Of a DNA stretch of 64,000 bases, positions 12,549-23,456 are shown piece after piece. The translations under genes and the position numbers were made by a program. Source of the DNA: Lethocerus indicus. Its lineage: Eukaryota; Arthropoda; Insecta; Hemiptera; Belostomatidae. Under the pieces are notes generated by a model. That model was not told the DNA's origin. It saw only the letters and a list, made by a program, of their open reading frames with translations, and searched no databases. The first letter of the stretch is position 1. The number at the start of each line of letters is the position of its first letter. The stretch lies in NCBI GenBank assembly GCA_019843655.1, contig JACDQD010000005.1, positions 27,352,954-27,416,953 of the forward strand, written 5' to 3'.

Positions 12549-13718
12549 GACACAATTCTCACATAATTAAACTGATAAGAGATACTATAGTAAACAGTTT
12601 TTATTATGTCTTAAGGTACAAAAGAATAGTTGTTCCTTACTTGGAATCTGTTGGTATCTTGGACAAGTTTGATGATATTTTAGAGAGCATCAACAGAACC
12701 TGTCAAGAATTAGTCAGCTTCCTTTGGAAAGGACAGGTATATAATATAAGTTTTAATGCATTTGGTTTTAATGTATAATGGTACATTGCAGTCAGTTATT
12801 TTCATTGAAACTTAAAAAAGAAAACGAAATATTAGCAATAGTTTTAAGTGCTAGGGTCCAAGTTCAACCTGATTGTTTGAACTTATTTTAGTAGTACATT
12901 ATCACCTGGGTAATATGATGTTTCCACTCTAATACAAGAACATCATCTATTAGAATTATAAGATATGCAAGAAGTGATAAGTTACAGTTATTAAGGAACT
13001 GTCTTTTGGTCAGCTAAAAGCGTTCCCCCCCTTCTGATTTCCTCTCGAACACCGGCATGGCTGAAAAGCCAACAGACACCTGGCTGCTCTGTGATAAAGT
13101 GGCAATATTTTGAAATTATGCTCAGGTGGTGAGTGAAAGGCACGTATGTGAGCTGCTGAGGGGAGCGTCGCGAAATGAAATCTCTCGGGTCAGCAGGCAG
13201 ATGGACTTGAACAATGTGTTCAGCGTGAAACAGCACGGTGCTATCTATTCTATGGTCAGCCTCATCGCCTTAAAGACCAATCGCAATCCTCAAACACTTA
13301 CCAATGAGGTATATCACCTGCAATCAGCATACAAAAGATATAAATAGACTAACTCTATCTTAGATTAAATGATAGTATAAGTCTAGGTTAAGATTGTCTG
13401 TAATGGTCTAATTGATTCAATAAGCGTATAAGCAATAAGAAAAAACTATAGTAAAATTGGCCATAGAAATTTTTAAATTGAGTACTTTTATTGTGATTTA
13501 ATATGGGTATCCATAATCTATTTGATTATGACTGATATCTGTTACAATGGAATCATAATTCAGTTTTACACCGAATGGAAAAGCTATCTTATTCGTCTTT
13601 ATCTTCTTTATAGTATAGTATTATTTAACTATTGTTTAATCTGTTTTTGAAGGAATGGCTGCTGTTCCTGCAAGGTTTTGCTGAACCCATTTCTGATTTC
13701 ATCCAAGAATATTCATAG
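6189..13718 (+). CDS. CENPI: CENP-I (Mis6-type) kinetochore protein, complete
   Basis: Component of the constitutive centromere-associated network (CENP-H/I/K group) in the nucleus. Exons: 6189-6246, 6652-6795, 7424-7567, 8143-8228, 8394-8521, 9157-9322, 9561-9673, 10126-10454, 11150-11256, 11418-11624, 12234-12358, 12616-12736, 13126-13308, 13653-13718. The lengths sum to 1977 nt with every phase consistent, giving 658 residues; vertebrate CENP-I is somewhat longer. Family resemblance is clearest in the helical-repeat segments LLNLYKSFSSDL (exons 5-6) and FLVDLKWALDCE through SYLARLLPVWDGL (exon 8), and in LTFYHK plus the following Leu-rich exon 11. The exon 2 donor is the weaker gtcagt. There is no gap or stop anywhere in the model. 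Intron 3 carries a repeat copy (about 7806-7905), and intron 11 a GT/AT microsatellite. Confidence 0.9.
7806..7905. mobile_element. short family A hairpin copy in CENP-I intron 3
   Basis: AATACCGTAGATTT near 7832 and AAATCTACGGTAT near 7888 are inverted repeats flanking GTTTCTGTC and CAGCGAGAGGAGACAGAAG. The left side (TTTTGTGGTCTGCGAG) matches the copy at 61560-61645. Confidence 0.7.
12482..12544. repeat. (GT)n(AT)n compound microsatellite
   Basis: About 10 GT units followed by about 21 AT units in CENP-I intron 11. Confidence 0.95.
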
Positions 13719-14071
13719 AAAAGCTGTTATATGATAATTATAACATCTTTTATTGCTGCTGTATCTAATGAATCTTAGTGCATGGCTATGATGGTTTACC
13801 AAGAGAATATTGATGCATCTAGTGACCTACATCTCTGTAAAAGGAGCCCAGTGTTTTATGCCTTATAATAAGAAATGGATGAATGAATTTCACTAATGTG
13901 TTTATTTGTTTGTTATAATATATTTATACTATAAGAAAATGAATTACTGTATTATACAAAGGTAAATAACGCATTTTATGAAAAATAGTTTATCAAAATA
14001 ATGTATGTAGTGTAATACAAAATAGTGTAAATATTATTCATTATTTTATAGTATTTCTTTCTTTTAGAAAA

Positions 14072-14077
14072 AATAAA
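14072..14077 (+). terminator. candidate polyadenylation signal of CENP-I
   Basis: AATAAA, about 350 nt after the CENP-I stop codon, in AT-rich DNA before the microsatellite at 14501. Other weaker variants occur nearer the stop. Confidence 0.35.
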
Positions 14078-14499
14078 ATGTGCCTTAAAGATGTCATTTT
14101 TTTAACTAGTAAAAATCATTATTTTCAGTAACACAATTCATTTTAAAAATTTGGACAACTAGGCATTTTTACTAGGCGAGGTGTTAATTGGGGGTTTAAT
14201 GTTTGTTAGATTTTTATATAGTGTTAACTTCTGAAAGTATTTTGGAAGGGGGATGTTGGTTTAATTTTGATGAGTAGGAAGTTCTGTTACCAAAGATGTT
14301 AAAATGTAACTATCTGGAGTATCTGATTGGACAAATGAAACAGAAATAATAGATTTCAGTGTAAATGTTGATATTCAACATGTTGATGTTCAGTAAGTTA
14401 ATTGGGTATGGTGGAAATTATAATTGCTGTCAAATATATCAATATATAATTGGTTGTTTTATCTTTTGCTGTAATTGACTATCTTTTAACGAAACTTCT

Positions 14500-14500
<1 letters not shown>

Positions 14501-14557
<57 letters not shown>
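14501..14557. repeat. (CA)n(TA)n compound microsatellite
   Basis: Ten CA units followed by about 18 TA units; it marks the border between CpG-poor and CpG-rich DNA. Confidence 0.95.
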
Positions 14558-14562
<5 letters not shown>

Positions 14563-14569
14563 GCAGTGG

Positions 14570-15236
14570 ATTTATACCTGGACTGTTCACCGTGATAATT
14601 CGGTTAAAATTTCGACTATTACTGGCCTTGTAAGAAACGATTATTTAACAAAATTGGGACAATACCCGGGAAATAAACGGGCGGTAGGTAAATAATAAGG
14701 GAATTGGAGGCGACAATATTAGATTAGTTGTGGAGCGGTGCTAGGAGGGTAGGTTAGTTGTTGAAAGGAACTGAAGACGCCCGCTTCCACAGTAAGAGGC
14801 TTGGCTGCGAATCGTTCATTTCCCCTTCAGACAAGGGCCGGGAAAAATAACTCGGTGGGCAGAGTTTGATTTATTTATTTATATTTAACTTTTTTTGGTT
14901 TAAGCTTCGCACCGGGCGAAAATAGGCCGGTGAATTTCGGCCCGGCGGTCAGGTTATATTTTGACTGGGTATCTCGTTACCAGGAATAATCAGTTTCGCC
15001 GTTAATTGTATATATTGTTAACGCTTTTCGAGAGTGGCGGAAACGCTCCACGAGTGGAGTGGCTGGCACACACGCTCTGTACGTTACGTTTTCTGATATT
15101 CGTTCGTAAATATCGAGGTTGTATAGGTGCCAATAGGCATTTCGGTTTTGCATCGGCGCTGTCTGTTGTCTTGCGAACGAAAAATACCATCGGACCGGGT
15201 ATCGAACAGGATGTTGGTACGTTCTCCTGAGATGAG
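14570..15236 (+). promoter_or_regulatory. CpG-rich 5' region of the SMIM13-NAA10 gene
   Basis: Base composition changes abruptly after the microsatellite: CpG becomes frequent and remains so until about 15600, then is scarce again. This coincides with the first coding exon of SMIM13. A short upstream ORF begins at 15232 (7 codons including stop, ending at 15252) and overlaps the SMIM13 start codon in another frame. The exact transcription start is not visible. Confidence 0.5.
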
Positions 15237-17964
15237 ATGGAATTGGTTTTAGCGGTGTTTTCGGTTGTCTCTTCTTTGATCCTGGTCTTCCTTCTGGTTG
15301 GAATCGGTAAGTTGACCCGTGCATTTTTTCCCCTTCCTTATTTCACGGACCGAAGCTCCGCTCAGATCGGCGATAATCCGTTTTTCTCGGACTCCCCCAT
15401 AGCTTTTAGCGTGTTTAGCGCAGAACATAACCTCAAAACAGTTCTACAGTCATCAGGAAACAGATTCTTACCTTCCTTTGACAATTTTTCCGTCTACGAT
15501 GTTTTTATTGAAATTCATATTTACGCATGCCCTTATAAATTTCTTTATTTTAACGGAGAAAAGTGTGTTGCCCACCTTTTCATAAATTGTAGCCTTCCAT
15601 GATTTGGGGGATGGTTTTCTTTTAACTTTGATAATAGCAAAGAGGGATGTTAAGATGCATTTTAGAATTATGAAAAAAGTTAACTTTAAAGTGAGGTTAT
15701 CCTCATTGTGTTATTGTTTAGCCCAAAAGATAGTTAGGTTTACAATATTGCATCATAGTTCAATATAATACTGTACACAGAATATGCTTTTCCTTATTAC
15801 TTTGTTAACTGCTAAATAATATTATTCTATCATAAAAAATGAAAGTGCAATTAGCAATCTGAACTATTCTAATAAGCAGTTTCACTTCAGTCTATAAATT
15901 TAATCTGTTCTGGAATGCAGTTCATTTAGCGAAATGCATTTTTGTATAAAAAACCATGTGAGAACAATATGCTGGTGAAATGTGACAAACATTCCTAAAT
16001 AAGGACATTAGTCATCATTTTAGAAAAAAGATAGGACAGGGGTTGTTTCAGAGATCAATGGTTGTAAAAAGATCTTTATTTATTATATTGTTTTCTAATA
16101 GGTTCTTTGTTATAACGAACTTTTTTTCAATTTCCCTTTCTTTCATTTTTCTCAGGATAACAGTTTGCGTCACGAGGTAATAGTCAGTTCACAACCAAGT
16201 TCTTTTAGTTAGTGGTTGCACTCTAGGATACCACTGTACCTCAAACAAAAATCAAAATGTTTCAGAACTGTACAAAACATGAAATTTGCTCATTATTGTA
16301 TGACAATGTTTTCTGCATTCTATTTTAGTGCATTCTTTTAGCCCTGATGGTCTTTGATCTTTTTTGTATACAGGGACTTGATTCTGATTTTCTCCACTTG
16401 TACAAACTGGTTTCCACAAGTTGTGTTGCCTTCTGTGTTGAATTGGTGTTATTTTCATTGAGACATTACTTGCAGAACTAAATGTTAACCAATATTTTAG
16501 TTTTCAAAGTGTAAGAATTAAAAAGTTTGCCAGATTAGTTGTAAATTATTAATGCTTTTAACAATGGTGCCTGGTCATATACCAGTCTAGCTCGAGATCA
16601 AATATACAAGTGGGGATAGAAAATTGCCAGTCATGATATAATACCAAATCCTGGTTGGTATAGATCATAATAGTTTAATTAATCTTGAAATTATTGATGC
16701 ATACTATCCATATGCTTTCTTAATTTAAAAAAATCCATTTTCTGAACAATTTACTAGAGCTAAATTAACACTTCTCCCTCAGCAGTAAATCTTCAATGCT
16801 AACTTTTGATAATTCTCTAAATTTTGTAATGCAATTGCCATTAAGTATATGACATTATGTGGTATTTTTTTGTCTAGGTATTAATACAGTACAGGATATT
16901 AAGAATGAACCTTAAGCTCTATTTAAGTTACCTATAGCCTAAACATTTTATACAGTCCAATTGGTTGAAGATTAGCATATTTAGCCCCCTGAAGGATTTA
17001 AATCTGGCAGTAATGTACTTCTATTCCATTTGTACAATAATAGACATGTTTTGTGTTAACAGTCGAATTATTTAAATATATCTTTAATTTTCTCCATGAA
17101 AACAAGATTTCAATTTTCTGTTGATTAAAAAGAAACACCATCGCCGATACATTTTACTGTTATTAATTTCTGAACTTATTTTGAATACTTGGTGGTGTAC
17201 AAGGGTTCTTTAAATCTTGTCTCAACAAGGTGGTTTGGTCTTTTGCTAGTCCAGAACTGGTTGATCACCATCTTCAATAGCTTTTCATCAGTAGGTTGGA
17301 CAGTCACATATGCCGCATGTTGCCTGTCAACAGTATCTAGCGAAGTTCATATTTTAGTCCATAAAAAGTGCAGATAGGATGTTGCAGGAACTATGGTATA
17401 ATTATTAAATTATGTTTCATCAATGTAAATAATTATAATTGTTCCTTTAAAATTCAGACTGTATAATCGGGGGATTCCATTTTGTAGTATATTAAATTGC
17501 TGGAATAGATGTTTCCAAGTCATTAAACTAAAGTAGGAAGCTTTCAAGTAATCTTTAATGTTAAATCAATAGGTCACATTTTCTTCGTAATAAAAAAATG
17601 TTCATTCCCAAAATCATCCCCCCCCCCATTTGAATAGCGCAATTTGGCTTTTTCCATTATGCACTCCCTCAAATCTTTGTTTCACAACAAAGGAACAATT
17701 AAATCATTTTTGATTCAAAACTTATTTTGTTTTAACAACTTCGGTCCATAACTTTTTGATTCAAGATCCTTTTAAGAACATAACTCATTCTTGCTTGTAT
17801 CAGTAAATCAGTAATGCTGTTTTCCAGGTTGGTATTTGGTGTGGAAATTGTTCCTGTCTCGTTTCCGATTTGTCCGGGAGCTGATTGGTGGTATGTCTGA
17901 ATCTTCTTCAAACTGCGATCTGAAGGCCAGCCGTTCGCGTTCAAAAAAATCCAGGAGGGAATAA
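15237..17964 (+). CDS. SMIM13: SMIM13-like small integral membrane protein
   Basis: Function of the family is unknown; it is a single-pass membrane protein. Exon 1 is 15237-15306 (gtaagt donor, phase 1) and exon 2 is 17828-17964 (acceptor tgttttccag), giving 68 residues; human SMIM13 is 91. Residues 1-24 form one hydrophobic segment (MELVLAVFSVVSSLILVFLL). Directly after it, across the splice junction, comes the family hallmark WYLVWKLFLSRFRFVREL, which matches the vertebrate pattern WYxVWxLFLSxFxFxREL. A basic Ser-rich tail follows. The intron of about 2.5 kb is CpG-poor and carries a copy of the dispersed repeat. A second possible donor (gtatgt) sits inside exon 2. The stop codon is 59 nt before the NAA10 start on the same strand. 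Confidence 0.87.
17186..17390 (+). mobile_element. family A repeat in the SMIM13 intron
   Basis: Shows GGTTTGGTCTTTTGCTAG, CCATCTTCAATAGC and a diverged match to the 50.5-kb copy further on (AGTGCAGATAGGATGTTG). Orientation agrees with the 50470-50668 copy. Confidence 0.6.
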
Positions 17965-18023
17965 TAAAAATATTAGCGCCGCGCGTTTCGTGTTTTAAAG
18001 AAAAAAAATAAACAAATCGCAAA

Positions 18024-18617
18024 ATGAATATTCGGTGCGCCCGACCCGAAGATCTAATGAATATGCAGCACTGCAATCTGCTTTGTCTGCCCGAAAACTA
18101 CCAGATGAAATATTACTTTTACCACGGGCTTTCGTGGCCGCAGCTTAGCTACGTGGCCGAGGATGAGAAAGGGCGTATAGTTGGCTACGTCCTGGCCAAG
18201 ATGGAGGAAGAAAGCGAAAACAGTCCTCACGGGCACATAACCTCTCTGGCGGTGAAGAGGTCCCACCGGAGGCTGGGCCTCGCCCAGAAGCTGATGGACC
18301 AGGCCGCCAAAGCGATGGTCGAGTGTTTCAAAGCCAAGTACGTTTCGCTGCACGTTCGCAAGAGCAATCGGGCGGCGCTCAATCTTTACACCAACACTTT
18401 AAATTTCACAATTTCGGAAATTGAGCCAAAATATTACGCGGACGGCGAGGACGCCTACGCCATGAAGCGAAACTTGGACGACAAGAAACAGATTATAAGT
18501 GAAAAGACGGCGCCGCCACCAGTGACAACGACAGCAGGAACTGCCACTGTCGTCACCACCTCCACCACATCAACCACTCCGACAGTAACTGCCACTTCTA
18601 CTACTGAAAAATCCTAA
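18024..18617 (+). CDS. NAA10: N-alpha-acetyltransferase 10 (NatA catalytic subunit), intronless
   Basis: Acetylates nascent N-termini at the ribosome together with NAA15. The 197-residue GNAT protein is very close to animal NAA10 through residue 154: [20 protein letters not shown] near the start, the acetyl-CoA loop [12 protein letters not shown] at about 79-90, and [13 protein letters not shown] at about 137-149. The start context (gcaaaATGA) is good. The C-terminal tail differs from the usual acidic tail; it is almost only Thr, Ser, Ala and Pro. No intron interrupts it, and it begins 59 nt after the SMIM13 stop, so it probably lies on the same final exon as SMIM13. A retrocopy inserted into that exon is the alternative. 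A candidate AATAAA lies at 19166-19171. Confidence 0.95.
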   Translation: MNIRCARPEDLMNMQHCNLLCLPENYQMKYYFYHGLSWPQLSYVAEDEKGRIVGYVLAKMEEESENSPHGHITSLAVKRSHRRLGLAQKLMDQAAKAMVECFKAKYVSLHVRKSNRAALNLYTNTLNFTISEIEPKYYADGEDAYAMKRNLDDKKQIISEKTAPPPVTTTAGTATVVTTSTTSTTPTVTATSTTEKS

Positions 18618-20077
18618 CTCAAATTATATTCCATTACAGTGTTATTCTGGCATTATTACTAATACATGGTTTCTGCATTCGTTCTAAATGTTTCTTTCTC
18701 CTTAAACACCTGAATTTTCTTTTTCAATCATCTTCTGTCCTTGGATTCCCAATTTTATTTATTAACAAAATATACAAACTACGTTTGTAATCTGTCATTT
18801 TATGGTCAAGTTAAATTCCTTCACATTTTGTTAAAACTAATTTGTTTAAGTAAATAACAACAATTGATAAATAGTATTGAAAATTATTATATCTACCTTA
18901 ATGTTTAACTATTTACATAATCCTAAATTTGTGATTGTAGAAAAGATAAAACTTAAATGTAATATTGAATGAAGTCAATGTAATGCCAGGTAATACCAAA
19001 TAGACGATAGATAATATCTATAACTACTATATATCGCAATATAATATATATTGCTTTTGAAATTAATTTTTTATGAATTATTTTAATACTATAAAAAATA
19101 TGAATTCCCTCTTTAGGTTTATTTGCGGGTTGTGGTATAAATTACACAGTGTTGTAGTGCATGTAAATAAATATATAAAGGAAATTCGTAATAAATAAGG
19201 ATAACTTATTTGCTGTGTAAGAATAATGCTACATTATTTGAAAATAATTTATACCAGTTCCTGAATAAACTTACTTTTTTCTTAATTTTTATTACAGTTT
19301 CTAATTGTTACACAATAATAGTTTTGAAATGTTCAACTTTGGTCAATTTCACCAATACACAATATACATATATTTCCTTAAAATATAATAACATTTTTAT
19401 TATACTATGAAATAGATATATTTATGATTAACAATAAACTCATTCTATTCAATATTTTTTTGGTAACAAAATATACAATTTAAAAACCTGAACACTGAAT
19501 GATTAAACTTTTATATACCCTCAACATTAGGTGGTGCAATTAGACACCTTTATACAATAATAAGAAAAAAAGAAATATCTCTCTAAACTGTAACAGATAG
19601 AATGTTAGGATATGTCCATGACAATGGCATCACAATATGTACCATACAAACATTAAATATAATGTAAAGATGGGATCAAAATTGAAAACAAACATATGCA
19701 CTATTGCTTTTCTTCTTAAAGAAAGTAACTGCATCTTATTTATATAATGTGTATATCATCAGTGCACTGTTCTCGACAAATACTAGAATTGCTCAGATAC
19801 ACTGTTACCAAGAAAAATATGCCAACTGCATCCCAACCGAAACAGCAAACCTCAACCAACTCACTGGAGTACAAAAAATATCTTTAAATGAAAAAAATAT
19901 GATTCATTCTTTGAGACTTATTTCAGCTCTAAAACAATTTTATTCACAGTCAACAAGTTTTTAAAATAAAGGCTATCTTTTGAAGGCAACATTTTTCTAG
20001 ATTATTTACACAAAATAATAATTATAACAATTAATCAAAAATAAGAAGTCTGGCTTGCTCAACAATGACAATTAAAC

Positions 20078-20080
<3 letters not shown>

Positions 20081-20132
<52 letters not shown>
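20081..20132. repeat. (TA)n microsatellite
   Basis: About 26 TA units in the NAA10 3' flank. Confidence 0.95.
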
Positions 20133-20139
<7 letters not shown>

Positions 20140-21430
20140 CCAAATACAATAAATTGATGAATTTAAATTGCCAATAAGACAATCTTTAGAAAGTTTCAGT
20201 AACTTCTTATTTCTTTACCAAATATATATAATTATTTACCCCATAATAAACCACTTAAATTAAGGCAAAAGGCAAGTTCAGAATTTGGAATGTTGCTGAA
20301 TCTTTAAATTTTTTATATTGGCAAGTTAAATAAATTTTGCATTTGTGGATCAAGAAACAATCATCAAAGAAAGAAGCATTAACATTTTAATAAAATGTAA
20401 TTCAACTGACAATTATGAATAATCACCTTCCTGATAATGTAATCCAGCCTATCCTGATCATGTGTTATTTAATTTGATCATCAGTTTATAATCAGTCTAT
20501 AAGAAATAATTATTGATTCCTATATAACTTTATACTTAGATTAATTTTTAACATTGAAGCGTTAAAACATTAATGAATACAACTTGTTAGACAGAGGTCT
20601 TAGTTTCTTGAAAATTGTTAAAAACCCTGTCAAATTTGAAAATGGTAGTGAAGAGAATATCACAGAAGGTTATATATTATGTATCAACTTACTGGTGATT
20701 GATATTTTTCATTATAATGTTATAGAATAATTTATCAATTGAACTAATAGTAAGATGAAACATTCTTATTCCATGTGTTTTTATACTTTGGCAGTCATTT
20801 TCAATGCGGGTAACTTCCAGGTAAAAGTGCCTGAGTAGTTTATTTCCAGAAAATTGCAATACTAAAGCCATTTTTTCTTATGTCCAGAGAGTAGATTAAA
20901 CTGAAAAGGAAATTTATTTTAAACAATTCCCAGTAGTTTTACCTGGAACCCACAAGGTATTCACTCTGTACTTAGAAGATTGTGTTCCTAACACAGCTAC
21001 AAAAATGTCTGTCAACTATAATTCCTTATGGTTAACTTGCAATTCTTGTGGTAATTTTAAGAACTTACTTACTTCCTAATACAGACCATGTTGGGTATAT
21101 GAAAAATCACATCTTAAAATTACTGCATCCGGATCACACTATTAATGTCAAATTGTAACAAAATGAATTATTTTAAAACTTAACATAAAAGTATATATGA
21201 CACCTCTTCCAATTAATTTAGGTCACTTTTTGAATTTATATGTTTAAGTCCATTTCTTATAAAGTGCAATAGGCTGTAGGTGACAAATTTGTTATCAACT
21301 TAAAATTGAGAACAAAATATCATGCACCATTAATATCCATGCACTGAATAACAAAACAGTATATACACAATATATTCACTATAAATAATTAAATATGTAA
21401 TAATTGGTTCCCTTTAATTTGTTTTAATTT

Positions 21431-21444
21431 ATATTGCTTACTTA

Positions 21445-21523
<79 letters not shown>

Positions 21524-21535
21524 AAGTAAGCAATA
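21431..21535. repeat. inverted repeat around a TA tract
   Basis: The 16-bp arms ATATTGCTTACTTACA (21431-21446) and TGTAAGTAAGCAATAT (21520-21535) are perfect reverse complements. Between them lies almost pure TA, broken by two ATTTAT steps; TA dinucleotides continue to about 21556. The structure can fold into a long hairpin or cruciform. Confidence 0.8.
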
Positions 21536-22582
21536 TATATATATATATATATATATAAATGAATAGAATTATCCATTGTTTTGTAATAACGTTAATGCAA
21601 TTTTTTTATCACTACTACTAACAGTGAGTGCCTACACATCTTATCATTAGCATAAGAGTCATTCTATGTCCTACCTTCAGGGTATCCCATATATAGGAAT
21701 TTCGGCCTAAAATCACAGCAAATGTAAGCTAATAACTCAAATTTCATATAATTAATATTATTGCACACGACAGATGTCTGAAAAATGTTAATAATCCATC
21801 CAAATAAAATTATCCTTCATCCTTAGATTTAAAATGTAGTTATTTATTGTGGCAAACTATAAATGGTACAGTGAAAAATCAGCACACAAAGATATTTGAA
21901 TTTACTAAAATAACAGGACCATTTTAAATGGCTTATTTAAACATTTAAAAAATGTTGATAAGGAAAAAGTTTAATTTTTAATAATGAGCAATAAAGTGAT
22001 GAAGAAAATATGTAGATATGAAGTACATCTACTACATACAAATACTCATGGTGTTTTTATCTATAATTTGATTGAATAATTTGATTTGCTGGAATTTAGA
22101 TAAATTGCTGATTATTCATTCCCAGAGAATCTGCTCAAATGGAACCAAACTGCTATTTGCTGTATTTGTGTGTTTTCACAAGATATTGTGGACATGATTA
22201 TCCGGCGGAATACCTCTTCCACAGCTCTCTCTGTCTCAACAAACCATAAAATGAAATTTTTTTTTTGTTACCTAAATCAGCTCTACAATAAAATCATCCA
22301 GGAATGAAAAGTCATGACTTTAAAATATCATGTTATTTCACAGAGAAGATAAAACCTAATTTCATTAATTTTGTTTGCTGTTTTGTTCATTGTTGTGTTT
22401 CCTGGGCAGACTAAGTGCAAACAATGTAATATAGAGCAGAGGCAAAGTTGTTTTTTAATAACTTTTTTACCTATAATTTCCATAGGAATTATGATATGAT
22501 GAGTGTATATAAACCTATGTGGCAGGAATAGAAAATTAATTACCTTTTTATCACTCACTTTTTTACTAACTTGAGGTGGGAT

Positions 22583-22651
22583 CGCATAATACTGTGGGAA
22601 GAACCTCACTTAAACTCTGTCTGTCCGAGGTTCTTCCCACAATCTTAAGCG
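22583..22651. mobile_element. 69-bp foldback/MITE copy (family B)
   Basis: Two 25-bp arms (22583-22607 and 22627-22651) are inverted copies matching at 22 of 25 positions; the core is GTGGGAAGAACCTC against GAGGTTCTTCCCAC. Only 19 bp separate them. One arm recurs at 24801-24824 and in diverged form at 55833-55857, preceded in both places by CCTGCTA(A/C)CC, which shows a dispersed family rather than a local palindrome. No clear target-site duplication is visible. Confidence 0.65.
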
Positions 22652-22893
22652 AACCATTATTATTTAGTAATAATTTAGCAAGTTGTCGTAGTTAAAACTT
22701 TTGCTCATTTAGTAGTTACCTTTTTGTTAAAATTGAATATTCAATTAATGTATTACCTCTACAAATAACAATCTTATGGCAGCGCCATCTTGTGTCCTAC
22801 AAACATACATACACACATTCCCATTAAATATTGATTGCTCAATTGGCTGGGTGATCACCGGGTGATGACAAGATGAAGGAGGATAAGCGTGTG

Positions 22894-23055
22894 TTAAGAA
22901 ACATATATGTTGTTGTGATCGGTAAGCCATGTCCTTATACGCGTCTGGCATTCCTCGGATGTCCAGTGTTGACGCAGCATGCTTACCTCCAGGCTCAGCT
23001 CAGAGCCTATCCTACTACGCAGATTGTGCAACAGCAGAGCCTTTGTTGTCTCCAT
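22894..23055 (-). CDS. uncertain 53-codon ORF
   Basis: A short ATG frame (METTKALLLHNLRSRIGSEL...) in a locally GC-richer patch. A perfect donor (GAG then gtaagc) lies after codon 23, and an acceptor-like site precedes the ATG, so it could instead be an internal exon. No partner exon or protein family was identified, and the opposite strand is also open. It may be chance. Confidence 0.18.
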   Translation of the reverse strand: METTKALLLHNLRSRIGSELSLEVSMLRQHWTSEECQTRIRTWLTDHNNIYVS

Positions 23056-23207
23056 ACTCTATTATTCAAAATTAAAACAATATACAATAAGTAAGTGGCA
23101 AAGGAAAATTATTCCATTGATAATCTTAACTTTGTCAGACCTTCATACACCTAATAAAAGGTCCAGGCTATGTTTCTAACAACCATATTAACCACGTTCT
23201 CAACATA

Positions 23208-23456
23208 TCAATGGTCCACGAAGTCATCAAATCCCGGTTCCTCAAGTTCCATTCCCGTCTTAATCCTCATCCATATTTCCACTGGCCCAGAGATCTCTGG
23301 GGTGGAACCCAGATATTGCAAGTTCATCAGGAGGCTCATGTCACAAGGTATAATAGGTATAATTCCGCCATTGTATCCATAACTTGTGAGTTGCTTGTTC
23401 AATAAAAGATGATGAAAAAAATATAAACGAAAATAACAGGTGAAACGAATCAGCAT
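23208..23456 (-). CDS. uncertain 82-codon ORF of protein-like composition
   Basis: The frame begins with ATG in a good context (cgaaaATG) and has a hydrophobic, basic N-terminus (MLIRFTCYFRLYFFHHLLL). An acidic, balanced second half follows (STPEISGPVEIWMRIKTG, then ELEEPGFDDFVDH). The second half reads like a real protein more than most chance frames here. It lies at the border where CpG-rich DNA (23460-25440) gives way to CpG-poor DNA, as expected for a transcript running leftward. I do not recognise the family. Confidence 0.3.
   Translation of the reverse strand: MLIRFTCYFRLYFFHHLLLNKQLTSYGYNGGIIPIIPCDMSLLMNLQYLGSTPEISGPVEIWMRIKTGMELEEPGFDDFVDH

Larger units (their letters stand above)
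13719..14569. other. CENP-I 3' flank, no gene seen
   Basis: AT-rich, CpG-poor DNA holding the presumed CENP-I 3' UTR and a compound (CA)n(TA)n microsatellite near its end. I see no coding frame on either strand. Confidence 0.6.
18618..22572. other. NAA10 3' flank, AT-rich, no gene recognised
   Basis: Very AT-rich and CpG-poor. It contains two TA microsatellites and a large inverted repeat (about 21431-21535). Several open frames occur on both strands, for example a 60-codon minus-strand frame at 20689-20871, but none resembles a family or has convincing splice partners. The first several hundred bases are probably NAA10 3' UTR. Confidence 0.5.

Noticed and set aside
15307..15602. Read-through extension of the SMIM13 first exon (121-codon ORF)
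   Set aside because: A strong donor ends the exon at 15306 and the conserved continuation is found at 17828.
16150..16170. Microexon between an acceptor (tttctcag) and gtaata in the SMIM13 intron
   Set aside because: It would insert an immediate stop after the membrane segment; the exon at 17828 restores the family motif instead.
17732..18076. 114-codon minus-strand ORF opposite SMIM13 exon 2 and the NAA10 start
   Set aside because: It is the antisense shadow of two confidently identified coding exons.
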